Source: a virus
Virus record (IMG/VR): IMGVR_UViG_3300028045_000055
Span: 1 to 31,431 of that record
DNA length: 31,431 nucleotides
Direction: 5' to 3' (one strand)
Shown here: positions 19,581 to 28,066 of the stretch, piece by piece
Layout of the letters: every line of letters starts with the position of its first letter
Numbering within the stretch: the stretch's first letter is position 1
Program-made: the position numbers and the translations under genes
The notes under the pieces: generated by a model
What the model was told of the DNA's origin: nothing
Database searches by the model: none
What the model saw: only the letters and a program-made list of their open reading frames with translations

Positions 19581-21377
19581 TTACTCCACAATTTCATTGA
19601 ACCACCTGCTATAATATGCAACTAAGTTTTCACTTTTTTGCTTTTTCGGTGCAATACTATCTTGAATTTCTTCGGATGATTCCGAATCGTAATCAACTGG
19701 TATTACATAACTAGGGACATTTAAACCAAAATTAACCTGAGGTGGTCCTACTATAACTTGGTTAGTATCGGTATCATCAATGGCGGTAGTTATTTGTCGA
19801 ACATCCGGAACTGCAGCGGTGCCCGTTCTATAATTTTCTTTAATCTGATTAAGTAACTCAATATGCGATTGTTGTTTACGGTAGCGAGCTTCCCACGTCA
19901 ACAGATTCATATAGCGCTCATAGTTTGGTTCATCATTAATAGCTGAGCCCAAATTACGAGTTACTGCAATAACTTTATCTTCGACCCCATTAAAGTAATT
20001 CTGGTTCCCCTGTACGATAGGAGTTTCCTCTTCATCAGGACCTTCTTTACCTCTAATCGATTCATATACTTGACCGATACTTTTTTCATCCTGAGCCGAC
20101 TCTATGGCAATTTCACCAAGGTCTTTAAATACATCAGTAATACCAGTAAATACATCTTTACCTTTACCGACATTGGCTGCATAAACTTCTCGGATTGCTG
20201 TAGGGCGAGTTGTATTACCTTGTAGGTTGACCATTACACATGATGTGTAAATATCCAAAGTAAATACGTTGTTCCAATACTTAGCATCGAGTCTAAATTT
20301 TTCTTGATAATCTTTTATACTTAGTTTGATATCCTCAATGAACGGAGCACACACAAACTCAAAACACCCAGTCCATAACTTCAATGTACTAATCATATCA
20401 AGGATACTCATTCCTTCATACTCACGTCCACTATCATCTACTTCGGTTGTGTAAACCAATAGACATTTAGATGGCCCTAAAGTTTTGATAAGGAATGTCA
20501 CATTAATTTTTTCAGTTAAAAGGAAACAATATGCCTTTACTAACTCTCTAAGAGGAGTAATTAAAAGTTCCATCATCAAAGCTACAGATTCCTGAAGGAC
20601 ATTATATCCACGTTGGATATTAGCAATCAATGTATCGTCAATAAAGTCATTTATTGGGCCCAGTAAATCATCAGGATTTATACTGAATTTATCAACCATA
20701 CACTCAAGTACAGCTTCGGGGTCAGTTAGTTTGTTACCATCATCATCTTCGCAATTAAAAATACTAGCAAAAATTTCAGTAACACATGGACATGCTTCCA
20801 TAAGCTCAATTGCAATATCAAAGTCAAGTATGTTATTCACTAATTTATTCAATGCTAATTTAGCATCAACGATAACTGAGATGATACAATCTCTAACTGA
20901 ATCTAAAAAGTCTTGTATTGCATTCTCAAGCTGAAATAAGTATTTATCAATAACCTTAAACAAGCCGATAACAACCTTAAGTGCATTCTCAATGAAGAAC
21001 ACTAATTGCCTGAATATATTCGTAATCGTTACACAGAAGATACTGGTAATTTTAGATATATCGAACCCAACTGTAGGTGAAAGCTTATCACCTAAACCAC
21101 CAAGTTGCTGCATTGCTGTTTGTAGATTTACATTATTAGATACCCAGTTATAACCGGCACCAATATCAAGCCCAGTAGTATCACTGAAATAGTCTAAAAC
21201 TACTTCACTACAGTCTACATTACGAAGTCTTTTTGCTGCACCTGCAATACTATCTTTAAAACTTTCGAAGAAGTTCTCATCGTCAATTTTATTTGAGCCA
21301 GCAGCTCTACTACTTAGAGGAACTGCTCCTCTAACTTTAACATCTCTATTTATAATCTGATTTATACACTTAGCCAT
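19581..21377 (-). CDS. Large structural protein of unknown position (598 aa)
   Basis: I do not recognise a family. The protein is mainly helical in residues 90-310, with hydrophobic helices (IFRQLVFFIENALKVVIGLF) that look like buried packing helices rather than a membrane domain. It contains about a dozen Cys, and the C-terminal 150 residues are polar and partly disordered. It lies in the operon between the gp5-like spike and the head-completion gene, where T4-like phages carry baseplate and neck proteins. A virion component is likely. Confidence 0.72.
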   Translation of the reverse strand: MAKCINQIINRDVKVRGAVPLSSRAAGSNKIDDENFFESFKDSIAGAAKRLRNVDCSEVVLDYFSDTTGLDIGAGYNWVSNNVNLQTAMQQLGGLGDKLSPTVGFDISKITSIFCVTITNIFRQLVFFIENALKVVIGLFKVIDKYLFQLENAIQDFLDSVRDCIISVIVDAKLALNKLVNNILDFDIAIELMEACPCVTEIFASIFNCEDDDGNKLTDPEAVLECMVDKFSINPDDLLGPINDFIDDTLIANIQRGYNVLQESVALMMELLITPLRELVKAYCFLLTEKINVTFLIKTLGPSKCLLVYTTEVDDSGREYEGMSILDMISTLKLWTGCFEFVCAPFIEDIKLSIKDYQEKFRLDAKYWNNVFTLDIYTSCVMVNLQGNTTRPTAIREVYAANVGKGKDVFTGITDVFKDLGEIAIESAQDEKSIGQVYESIRGKEGPDEEETPIVQGNQNYFNGVEDKVIAVTRNLGSAINDEPNYERYMNLLTWEARYRKQQSHIELLNQIKENYRTGTAAVPDVRQITTAIDDTDTNQVIVGPPQVNFGLNVPSYVIPVDYDSESSEEIQDSIAPKKQKSENLVAYYSRWFNEIVE

Positions 21378-21386
21378 ATTTATACC

Positions 21387-22700
21387 TTAAAAGCTTGTAA
21401 GCCTTGAGAGTGCATCTTCAACACCACCGAGAACCTTTGAATTATCAAATCGTTCCCATTTTGTTTTTGGTCCACCTGCTAATGCAGTGGCTGATGCAAC
21501 TAGTACATCTAATGGGTCTAATGATTGTGGTAACAATGATGCCTGCACTGCTTCATCATCAAATTTAGTTCTTGCATTCTGAATTATTAAGTTAACCATT
21601 TCATACTGGAAATCGGTAAAGGCTTGTCCATCACTAACTAATAAAATACTAATAGTATCTTCATTATCTTTGGGCCCGACAGGTGGATAACTAGAACCTA
21701 CATAACAGTCATTTTCTAATTCACAGAATTGAATAAATCCACGAAGTAAATCAGCCGGGGATGCTTGACTAGCATCGGCATTTTGACCTTCAATCGCAGA
21801 CGCACCGTCCTGTTGACCAACTAGATAATGGGCACTTACTTTATTAGTATCATCTAGAATTTTAAGACCCATCGCAGGGAAATCATTCTGACCGGTGTAG
21901 TCAATGATAATTCGTTTAAGTTCTTTATTTCCAGTACGAGGGATAATTGAAGTTGATTCAACGAATTCAATATTACGAACAACGGTATCATTCGCATCAA
22001 CAAGTTCTTTCTTAGTTTCGTCTTCAGTACCTGTTTCACGAGCACTTTCAACTTGAGTATTGAAATCGGAATCCAATACACCATTAATTGCATTTACGGT
22101 TGATTTGCTTATATGAGTTACAAAGAAATATTCAGAACCTTGGAATGCACCACCGTCTTCAATATTATTCCCAACAGGAGTACAGCAAAATACATCTACA
22201 GTACCTTCAGTTAATACTGATTGTACTTTAGAGCCGCGACCTTTATATGCACCACGACCAGCATTATCGTATCCCTTATCACTATTATGTGCAACTCTAC
22301 CCTTTTCATCCCATTGTATCTTACTTGCACTTGGATGTGCAATGATTGTATTCTTCTGGGCACGGTCATGAGTCATAATGAAAAAGTCACCACCGAGATT
22401 TGCAACTGATACATTAGGATAGTTATCTTTATAATCCTGTGGAAGGGGAGTCTTCTCTGGACTAACTTGTAAATAATTTGGTAGATTTATATCACCGTCT
22501 TCAAACGAAACTCGTAAGTAAGTTCCCTTTGTTGGGACTGCTTGAATGTTGTTTACCGTAGGTGATGCAAATGGTTGCTGTTCTATTTCAAATGTATCGG
22601 TAATACCAAATATCTTAACGCGAACAGCACCTGCATGATTTGGGTCAACATCGCCATTAATTACGATTGCATCGTAATATTTATCATTCCACTTTCCCAT
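21387..22700 (-). CDS. Baseplate hub/spike protein, gp5-like, with degenerate amidase domain
   Basis: Residues 8-82 form the gp5-type OB fold: AIVINGDVDPNHAGAVRVKI, then PTKGTYLRVSFEDGDINLPN. From about 261 to 420 the sequence follows an Amidase_2 pattern: KRIIIDYTGQ, VSAHYLVGQQDG, SILLVSDGQAFTDFQYEMVN. The first zinc His is replaced by Asp267 and no clear H...DPG end is seen (SLDPLDV instead). T4 gp5 carries a lysozyme at a comparable place; here a peptidoglycan amidase-like module seems to have lost catalysis. It follows the gp27-like gene by 2 bases, as expected for hub partners. Confidence 0.8.
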   Translation of the reverse strand: MGKWNDKYYDAIVINGDVDPNHAGAVRVKIFGITDTFEIEQQPFASPTVNNIQAVPTKGTYLRVSFEDGDINLPNYLQVSPEKTPLPQDYKDNYPNVSVANLGGDFFIMTHDRAQKNTIIAHPSASKIQWDEKGRVAHNSDKGYDNAGRGAYKGRGSKVQSVLTEGTVDVFCCTPVGNNIEDGGAFQGSEYFFVTHISKSTVNAINGVLDSDFNTQVESARETGTEDETKKELVDANDTVVRNIEFVESTSIIPRTGNKELKRIIIDYTGQNDFPAMGLKILDDTNKVSAHYLVGQQDGASAIEGQNADASQASPADLLRGFIQFCELENDCYVGSSYPPVGPKDNEDTISILLVSDGQAFTDFQYEMVNLIIQNARTKFDDEAVQASLLPQSLDPLDVLVASATALAGGPKTKWERFDNSKVLGGVEDALSRLTSF

Positions 22701-22702
22701 AA

Positions 22703-23995
22703 TTAGTTACTAACCTTTAGTTTTTTGAATAGTTCAGCGATATGGTCAGGGTCACCGTCATTTACATTATTTGAAATTAACCTAACTGTTGTAACCCATC
22801 CCTCTGAGACAGGAGTTTCTTGACCGAGTGCATTTTCACCTACAGTATTCCACTCATAAAATTTACCAGCTACAATGTATTTATCGGAGTAGACTCTATC
22901 TAGATTCATACCACGAACTTTATAATCATTTCCTGCAGTAACCACAGTTACCTTTGAACCAATAGGTGGGCCCATTTGATTATATAACTGTATAGTAATT
23001 ACTTTTCCATAAGTTGCTAATTTATAGTCACGATACATTTTTGACAATGCATAAAACTTATGTGTATTATTTGGGAAATGTCTAACAATTTTACGAGGCC
23101 CGAATGTTGTATTTGGGTCTTTAATATCAGTTGCATTGGCTATGGTCTCTTGGCTTGTATCACCCATATCACCTAATACTTTACCGAAGCAACCTTTAGT
23201 TACTGAAGCACCTTTACCATTGCCTTCTATGTAGGTATTAGGGAATAATTTTTCGCGATTCATACCAAGTTCATTTGATTTAATGTGTTTATCAAATGAC
23301 CATATAGTTATCTTAGGACTATCAAGATGAGTTACACCTGCTGATGTCGATGTATTGGCATCTTGGGCTTCCATAAATACATATTTATCATCCTGAGCCA
23401 TCTCAAGATTAAATGTAGATACATTGAATTTACTGTTAATGTCATCCCATGCCCAGAATGCATAATCATCTTTAACATATGAATGTTCAACACACGCATC
23501 TAGTGATTCCCACATAGTATCCTGAGGAAATCTCCACCACATATTATCGGTAGATTCCACATTATCCTTAGCTGTATTAGTAAATTCTACTTTTCGTTCT
23601 TTAAAAATTTCACCAAGTACTTCGACACTACTGCCGTTCCATGCCTTGGTTAATACGTTAAGTTGGTCAATGTTACCAGCGCTCCATTTTATGTCATATG
23701 TACTTGTACCCACGACTTGCTGACCATTTGAAATACTTTTAATTATACCAGAAATACCTGATTGTTTTTTCTGAATATCATCAGTGGTATTTGTAAAGTA
23801 GATACCAAGTAAACCTAATGAGCGATTTCGCATCATAGAACTTTGGTTATCTACTACACTAAGGTCGCAAACAGGTCTACTATTTAAAGCATTTACAAAT
23901 TTAAAATGAGATACATTCGCATGAGTGAATGCTAATTCATCTGTTACAATAAGTAAGCCTAGATTACTACCTGCATCGGAACGTACAAGAGCCAT
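22703..23995 (-). CDS. Baseplate hub protein, gp27-like
   Basis: The 430-residue protein contains the hub segment EVLGEIFKERKVEF, then MWWRFPQDTMWESLDACVEH and AFWAWDDINSKFNVST (about 125-195). These resemble the tail-hub fold of gp27 and phage late-control D proteins. C-terminal strands (KVITIQLYNQMGPPIGSKVT, KYIVAGKFYEWN) fit the second tube-like domain. Hub trimers link the tail tube to the spike. It overlaps the LysM-like gene by one base and precedes the gp5-like spike gene. Confidence 0.75.
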   Translation of the reverse strand: MALVRSDAGSNLGLLIVTDELAFTHANVSHFKFVNALNSRPVCDLSVVDNQSSMMRNRSLGLLGIYFTNTTDDIQKKQSGISGIIKSISNGQQVVGTSTYDIKWSAGNIDQLNVLTKAWNGSSVEVLGEIFKERKVEFTNTAKDNVESTDNMWWRFPQDTMWESLDACVEHSYVKDDYAFWAWDDINSKFNVSTFNLEMAQDDKYVFMEAQDANTSTSAGVTHLDSPKITIWSFDKHIKSNELGMNREKLFPNTYIEGNGKGASVTKGCFGKVLGDMGDTSQETIANATDIKDPNTTFGPRKIVRHFPNNTHKFYALSKMYRDYKLATYGKVITIQLYNQMGPPIGSKVTVVTAGNDYKVRGMNLDRVYSDKYIVAGKFYEWNTVGENALGQETPVSEGWVTTVRLISNNVNDGDPDHIAELFKKLKVSN

Positions 23996-24438
23996 TAGTT
24001 GTTTCCTTCGTTGCTATCCGGGTTAATGTATTCATATTTCTGTAAATACGCGTCAGCGCTTTCAAATGAAGGTACATATAATAATTTGTTACCATATGCG
24101 TCACTGACATAACCATAAGTTATGTTATTATAGGTATCCCAGTCAAGATTATTAGGACGGCTATTTAATATCTTCTCATTAACCATATCCGGGATATCCT
24201 CTAATGGAACTCCCTTTCGTTCTAATTCAGATGCAATAGCTTCATCATTAGGGCGAATTCCTACGCGATATCCACCACGTACTCTAATCTGATTTGCAGC
24301 AGCGAGTGCTTTATAAAATCTAGTGTCACCATATAAATCAAGTGCCACTAAATCTAGTCTACCTATTTGCCATGCGAGTACAGTAACACTTTTTTCAATG
24401 TCAAAGTCAAACTCTTTTATTCTTGGGTAATTACTCAT
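23995..24438 (-). CDS. LysM-like baseplate wedge protein (gp53-like)
   Basis: The 147-residue protein has VLAWQIGRLDLVALDLYGDT, then RFYKALAAANQI (about 20-52), the pattern of the LysM-like module found in gp53/tail-X type baseplate proteins, where Y-G-D and A-N-x-I positions are typical. The C-terminal part is polar. GTAGGA precedes the ATG. Placed between hub and tube genes as in other myoviruses. Confidence 0.68.
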   Translation of the reverse strand: MSNYPRIKEFDFDIEKSVTVLAWQIGRLDLVALDLYGDTRFYKALAAANQIRVRGGYRVGIRPNDEAIASELERKGVPLEDIPDMVNEKILNSRPNNLDWDTYNNITYGYVSDAYGNKLLYVPSFESADAYLQKYEYINPDSNEGNN

Positions 24439-24454
24439 ATCATATCCTACCTAA

Positions 24455-25684
24455 TTAAAAGGAACGGCCTCCGTATTGTGTACTATATCGAGCCGCATTA
24501 CCAGCAGATTCAACACCAGTACTAAACGTAGTAGCCGATTTTTTGATAATTGATTGTTGATTTGCCTCTGCCTCAGCTGCAACTGAAGCCGCAGCCGCTT
24601 CACGTTTTCTAGATGCTTCAATGTTTGCGATGACCGCTTCTTGGTGAGCATCAAGTCCGAACATTTCAGTACCTAGTAATTGCATGAACTCAAGCTTAGG
24701 AGCAGGGTTAAGCCAAGAACTAAATTTAATATCAACATCACAAAAAATAGGAAGATGTCGACCATTAGGTGATACCCATTGTTCTCTACTAAAACTTATG
24801 TCGATTCCAGTAATAACTAAAGGTTCTAAATCAATATAATGACCTACACTAATTCTAACAGGTAATGGGTCTACAGTAAGATTACGACCAACCAATGAAT
24901 TAAATCCTGTGTAACCACGAGCGATACCACCTGCAACGCCTCTTGCGGTTTGTTGTACGATACCACCATCAGTTTCTTTAATAAGTTCTTGAGTTCCATC
25001 ATCAACTGCCGGTGCCAGTCCATTCTGTTGTCGCTGTACCTCATCAAGTTCATTTGATTTACCTGTGATGACATCTGCAGTATCTCGAGCAAATTGCTCA
25101 AGTACTTCATCAGCTACTTGTCGGGGATATACCATTCGAGTTAAAATTCGTAGGGATGCTGAGGCTAAACTCAACTGTTCAGGTAAGTACCAGCCACACG
25201 AGACACTTAAGTCTCCCATATCAACACCCTTCACTTGCTTAATTGAGCTACTACCAGTTAAGTTGGAATCGAATCCACCAAATGACTTAGCTGCCTTTTC
25301 TATGGCGGATGCAACGTCAATTGCACTACTTGCAGCACTGGCCACTTCACCAATTAAACTAGTACCTGAACCTGCTTTTAAACTTGAACGAAGGTCTCCT
25401 AGAAGACCACCTGAGCCACCAGTACCACTCCAGTCTGCATTAAGGTTCAATCCTTGAATTCCCTGATTTTTTAGGAATCCATAGAATACACTTTCGGACT
25501 TGGGTGCAAAGTTATCATATACTGCTTTTTTAACAGTATTATCAAAGGCCGCCTGAATAGTACCTAGATATCTTGTACGTGCAGAACCATCAAGTAATTC
25601 AATACGGATAATATTTGGTTTAGGGGCCTGAGTACGTAACTCCCTTCCCTCTAGATTTCTGCCGTGTTTATTGTCATCAGCCAT
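24455..25684 (-). CDS. Baseplate tail-tube junction protein (gp48/gp54-like)
   Basis: The 409-residue protein contains strands of a tube-like fold: DMGDLSVSCGWYLPEQLSLA, LRILTRMVYPRQ, PLPVRISVGHYIDLEPLVIT, GIDISFSREQWVSPNGRHLP and CDVDIKFSSWLNP. The last strands match gp48/gp54-type proteins that cap the hub and start tube polymerisation. An Ala/Ser-rich helical insert lies near 95-140 and an Ala-rich tail at the end. AAGGATAA precedes the ATG. It directly follows the tape-measure gene. Confidence 0.72.
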   Translation of the reverse strand: MADDNKHGRNLEGRELRTQAPKPNIIRIELLDGSARTRYLGTIQAAFDNTVKKAVYDNFAPKSESVFYGFLKNQGIQGLNLNADWSGTGGSGGLLGDLRSSLKAGSGTSLIGEVASAASSAIDVASAIEKAAKSFGGFDSNLTGSSSIKQVKGVDMGDLSVSCGWYLPEQLSLASASLRILTRMVYPRQVADEVLEQFARDTADVITGKSNELDEVQRQQNGLAPAVDDGTQELIKETDGGIVQQTARGVAGGIARGYTGFNSLVGRNLTVDPLPVRISVGHYIDLEPLVITGIDISFSREQWVSPNGRHLPIFCDVDIKFSSWLNPAPKLEFMQLLGTEMFGLDAHQEAVIANIEASRKREAAAASVAAEAEANQQSIIKKSATTFSTGVESAGNAARYSTQYGGRSF

Positions 25685-25693
25685 TAGTTATCC

Positions 25694-27799
25694 TTATTTG
25701 AATGCATCTGCATTTTGACGTGCAGCGAATTGAAGCTCACGTTTAATAGTTTCTTGATATGCTGTACTGCTCATTGATTTCACATTTTCATATGCAATCA
25801 TTTTAGCCAACATCTGAAATTCAGTAATTTTATTTGAATCTATTTGAGACATTGCGGTGGCTGTAGCAGATGGTGTGAATGTTGATTTACTTAACATGGC
25901 AGCTTTTTCAGAAGTCTTTGCAGTTTCTGTACTTTTCAATAATGGTTTACCACCTTGATTAGCTTCAATGTTTTTAACACCACTTTCCTCTGCACGTTTT
26001 TCATTCATTCGCTCGATTTGGTTATCTTCTAGTCCCTTTGAAAATCCATCACCTGTAAGTAAACTTTTCCCACCTGCGACTAAATCAGTTACACGTAACC
26101 CATCATCAAATCCTAATTTATCGGCAATCCAATCACCAATTGCCAGTCCACCTAAAGCAGCGGCTATTACACCACCCACTGCAGTAGCAATTCCGGCTGC
26201 ACCTGCACTTAGAAGTCCACCCACTGCTGTAGTTAGTGTACTTACTAATGTAGTACCTACGCTTGCAAGTAAAGGACCAAGCGACATAACACCTCTTAAT
26301 AACATAGGACCGACAAATCTAAGTCCCTTCATTAACATAGGCCCTATACGGCTAATACCCTTCATTACATTACTACCTAAAAACTTCACACCCTTAAGTA
26401 GTTGAGGTCCAAGGAATCTAATCCCTTTCATTATCTTAGAACCGAGGAATTTTACACCCTTCATTAAATTACTTCCAATAAATTTTGCACCTGTCTTGAT
26501 TCCGCCCCATAGTTTTTTAGACATCGTTGCAATTCCACCAAGAATTCCAGAAAGCATTTTACCAAACCAACTTTTACCACCGCCTTTTTTCTCTTTAGCG
26601 ACTTCAGTTTGACCTTCTAGTAATTTACCTAGACCTGTATTAAGATTAACTAACTCACTATGAGTTGATGCTACATATTCACCATACGTTGATGGTGATG
26701 ATGATGGAGAAATACCAGTATCTAATATAAGGCCACCTAATTTTTCATTTTGGCGTTCTTGGGCTTCACCTGCTTGGAACTTTGCCTGTATGCCACCTTT
26801 ACTACCACTTAATGACTTACGTGACTCACTCATCATTTTGGCTTTTTGTGCAGCTTCTGGGCTACTATAACCACCATTTTTTTCTGAATTACCCTTCTTA
26901 TCAATATTCCCAACAAGACCTTTGGAATCACCCATAACGGACGAGAGTATATTAGACTCTTGTTGTTTACGGATTAAATCCAATGTTTTGGAATCCATTC
27001 CCTTTAATGCATTTGGATTTGATTTTCTCTGCTGTCGCATGTATTCAGATGTAAGGTCTTTACTAAGGGTAGTACCCTTTTCTTTTAGTATACCTTGGGA
27101 ATCTTTAATTCGACCCTGTGCCTTTTTTATGCGGTCTTTATCACCTGATTTTTCGGCTTGCTCTAATTCAAATTTTTCGGCACTCATCCCAACTTTAAAA
27201 TCATTGATATCTTGTGTGCCATTGGCAATTCGTTTTCGTCTACCTCTAGTGGCTAAATCACCTACACCAGATGCGCCCATTTTACCAATTTTTATTAACG
27301 ATGCACCTAAGCCTGCTGCACTACCGATACCACTTAGACCAGTCTGCATGTTTGCTTTATCGGATACATCACGTATTTTTGATAGAGTAGTTGCAGTGCC
27401 ACCAAGGAAGCCCTTACTTTTAACATTCGCATTCGTTAAATTAATAAGTTCGTCTTTATTTTGCTTGGTTAGCTTAGCTAATGTCTGTAGATACTCAGTA
27501 GTACTCGCGCTCTGTTTGTTAGATTCCTCTTGGGTCTTGAGCATATTCTTAAGCACATCTAATGATTGCTCATCGACTGCTTTTTGTTCTTCACCAAACT
27601 CACCTAACTTAAATAACTTCTTCTGTTGTTCTTTGTGGTACTCTTCGGCTTTTTTGGCTTCTTCTTTGGCATTATTATTTAACACTAACTTCTCTTGTAG
27701 AGAAGATTGTTTTTGTAGGCTATCAGCCATACTTTTAGTGCTCGTTGCAACTTGACGCATCAAGTCTTGCAATTCATTCAAATTATTATCATCAGCCAT
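25694..27799 (-). CDS. Tape-measure protein
   Basis: The 701-residue protein opens with Lys/Glu/Gln-rich coiled coil (1-130). Seven tandem 11-residue units follow at about 437-513, alternating a basic G-x-K/R-F start with a hydrophobic part (GAKFIGSNLMK, GVKFLGSKIMK, GIRFLGPQLLK and so on), then hydrophobic, membrane-like Gly/Ala helices (about 520-570). Coiled coil plus hydrophobic segments beside tail genes is the hallmark of tail-length rulers. The repeats may form a pore-like or amphipathic region used when DNA enters the host. A late-type motif lies 33 bases upstream and a terminator precedes that. Confidence 0.85.
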   Translation of the reverse strand: MADDNNLNELQDLMRQVATSTKSMADSLQKQSSLQEKLVLNNNAKEEAKKAEEYHKEQQKKLFKLGEFGEEQKAVDEQSLDVLKNMLKTQEESNKQSASTTEYLQTLAKLTKQNKDELINLTNANVKSKGFLGGTATTLSKIRDVSDKANMQTGLSGIGSAAGLGASLIKIGKMGASGVGDLATRGRRKRIANGTQDINDFKVGMSAEKFELEQAEKSGDKDRIKKAQGRIKDSQGILKEKGTTLSKDLTSEYMRQQRKSNPNALKGMDSKTLDLIRKQQESNILSSVMGDSKGLVGNIDKKGNSEKNGGYSSPEAAQKAKMMSESRKSLSGSKGGIQAKFQAGEAQERQNEKLGGLILDTGISPSSSPSTYGEYVASTHSELVNLNTGLGKLLEGQTEVAKEKKGGGKSWFGKMLSGILGGIATMSKKLWGGIKTGAKFIGSNLMKGVKFLGSKIMKGIRFLGPQLLKGVKFLGSNVMKGISRIGPMLMKGLRFVGPMLLRGVMSLGPLLASVGTTLVSTLTTAVGGLLSAGAAGIATAVGGVIAAALGGLAIGDWIADKLGFDDGLRVTDLVAGGKSLLTGDGFSKGLEDNQIERMNEKRAEESGVKNIEANQGGKPLLKSTETAKTSEKAAMLSKSTFTPSATATAMSQIDSNKITEFQMLAKMIAYENVKSMSSTAYQETIKRELQFAARQNADAFK
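26261..26491 (-). repeat. Seven tandem 33-bp coding repeats in the tape-measure gene
   Basis: Imperfect units encode 11-residue blocks (consensus G-[VLI]-[KR]-[FS]-[LIV]-G-[SP]-x-[LIM]-[ML]-[KR]). They lie in frame, and amino-acid similarity exceeds DNA similarity. Confidence 0.85.
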
Positions 27800-27831
27800 A
27801 TTTATTCACACACATAGGTTTCCAGTATTAA

Positions 27832-27840
27832 TAGTTTATA
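27832..27840 (-). promoter_or_regulatory. Late-type promoter motif for the tape-measure operon
   Basis: TATAAACTA on the minus strand, between the terminator at 27865-27888 and the tape-measure ATG at 27799. It would start a new transcript for the tail operon. Confidence 0.7.
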
Positions 27841-27864
27841 ATCATAGTCAGAGTACAAAACCAC

Positions 27865-27888
27865 AAAAATCCCCAAGAGGGGATTTTT
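27865..27888. terminator. Intrinsic terminator between two minus-strand operons
   Basis: AAAAATCCCC (27865-27874), loop AAGA, GGGGATTTTT (27879-27888). It separates the hub-assembly/kinase genes from the tail operon. Confidence 0.9.
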
Positions 27889-27891
27889 ATG

Positions 27892-28041
27892 TTATAAAGT
27901 ATTCATATTCTCATACATATACTCTAAATTGTCTTTTTTCTGTTGTTCTCGCTTCGCAACCATCTTATCCAGTTTAACAAAGTCCGGTAGAAACAATGCA
28001 TCACAATCAGCAATCGTATTGGAACTATTGATTGAAATCAT
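27892..28041 (-). CDS. Small protein (49 aa) upstream of the tape-measure gene
   Basis: The ORF begins MISINSSNTIADCDALFLPD and ends with a charged helix (KREQQKKDNLEYMYENM). It is in the +1 register relative to the end of the gp26-like gene, which stops at 28067. The codons between that stop and this ATG also read as ordinary protein, and the ribosome site is weak. It may therefore be a separate small gene, or a frameshifted extension like the tail-assembly chaperones found before tape-measure genes of other phages. The terminator follows immediately. Confidence 0.6.
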   Translation of the reverse strand: MISINSSNTIADCDALFLPDFVKLDKMVAKREQQKKDNLEYMYENMNTL

Positions 28042-28066
28042 AATCTTTGCTTCACGAACCTCATTA

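Noticed and set aside
25065-25457. Plus-strand 130-residue ORF
   Set aside because: Antisense to the gp48/54-like gene; no ribosome site or domain.
26922-27755. Plus-strand 277-residue ORF opposite the tape-measure gene
   Set aside because: Its composition is the antisense of coiled coil (Ser/Cys/Leu-rich), it has no ribosome site, and it lies fully within a convincing gene.
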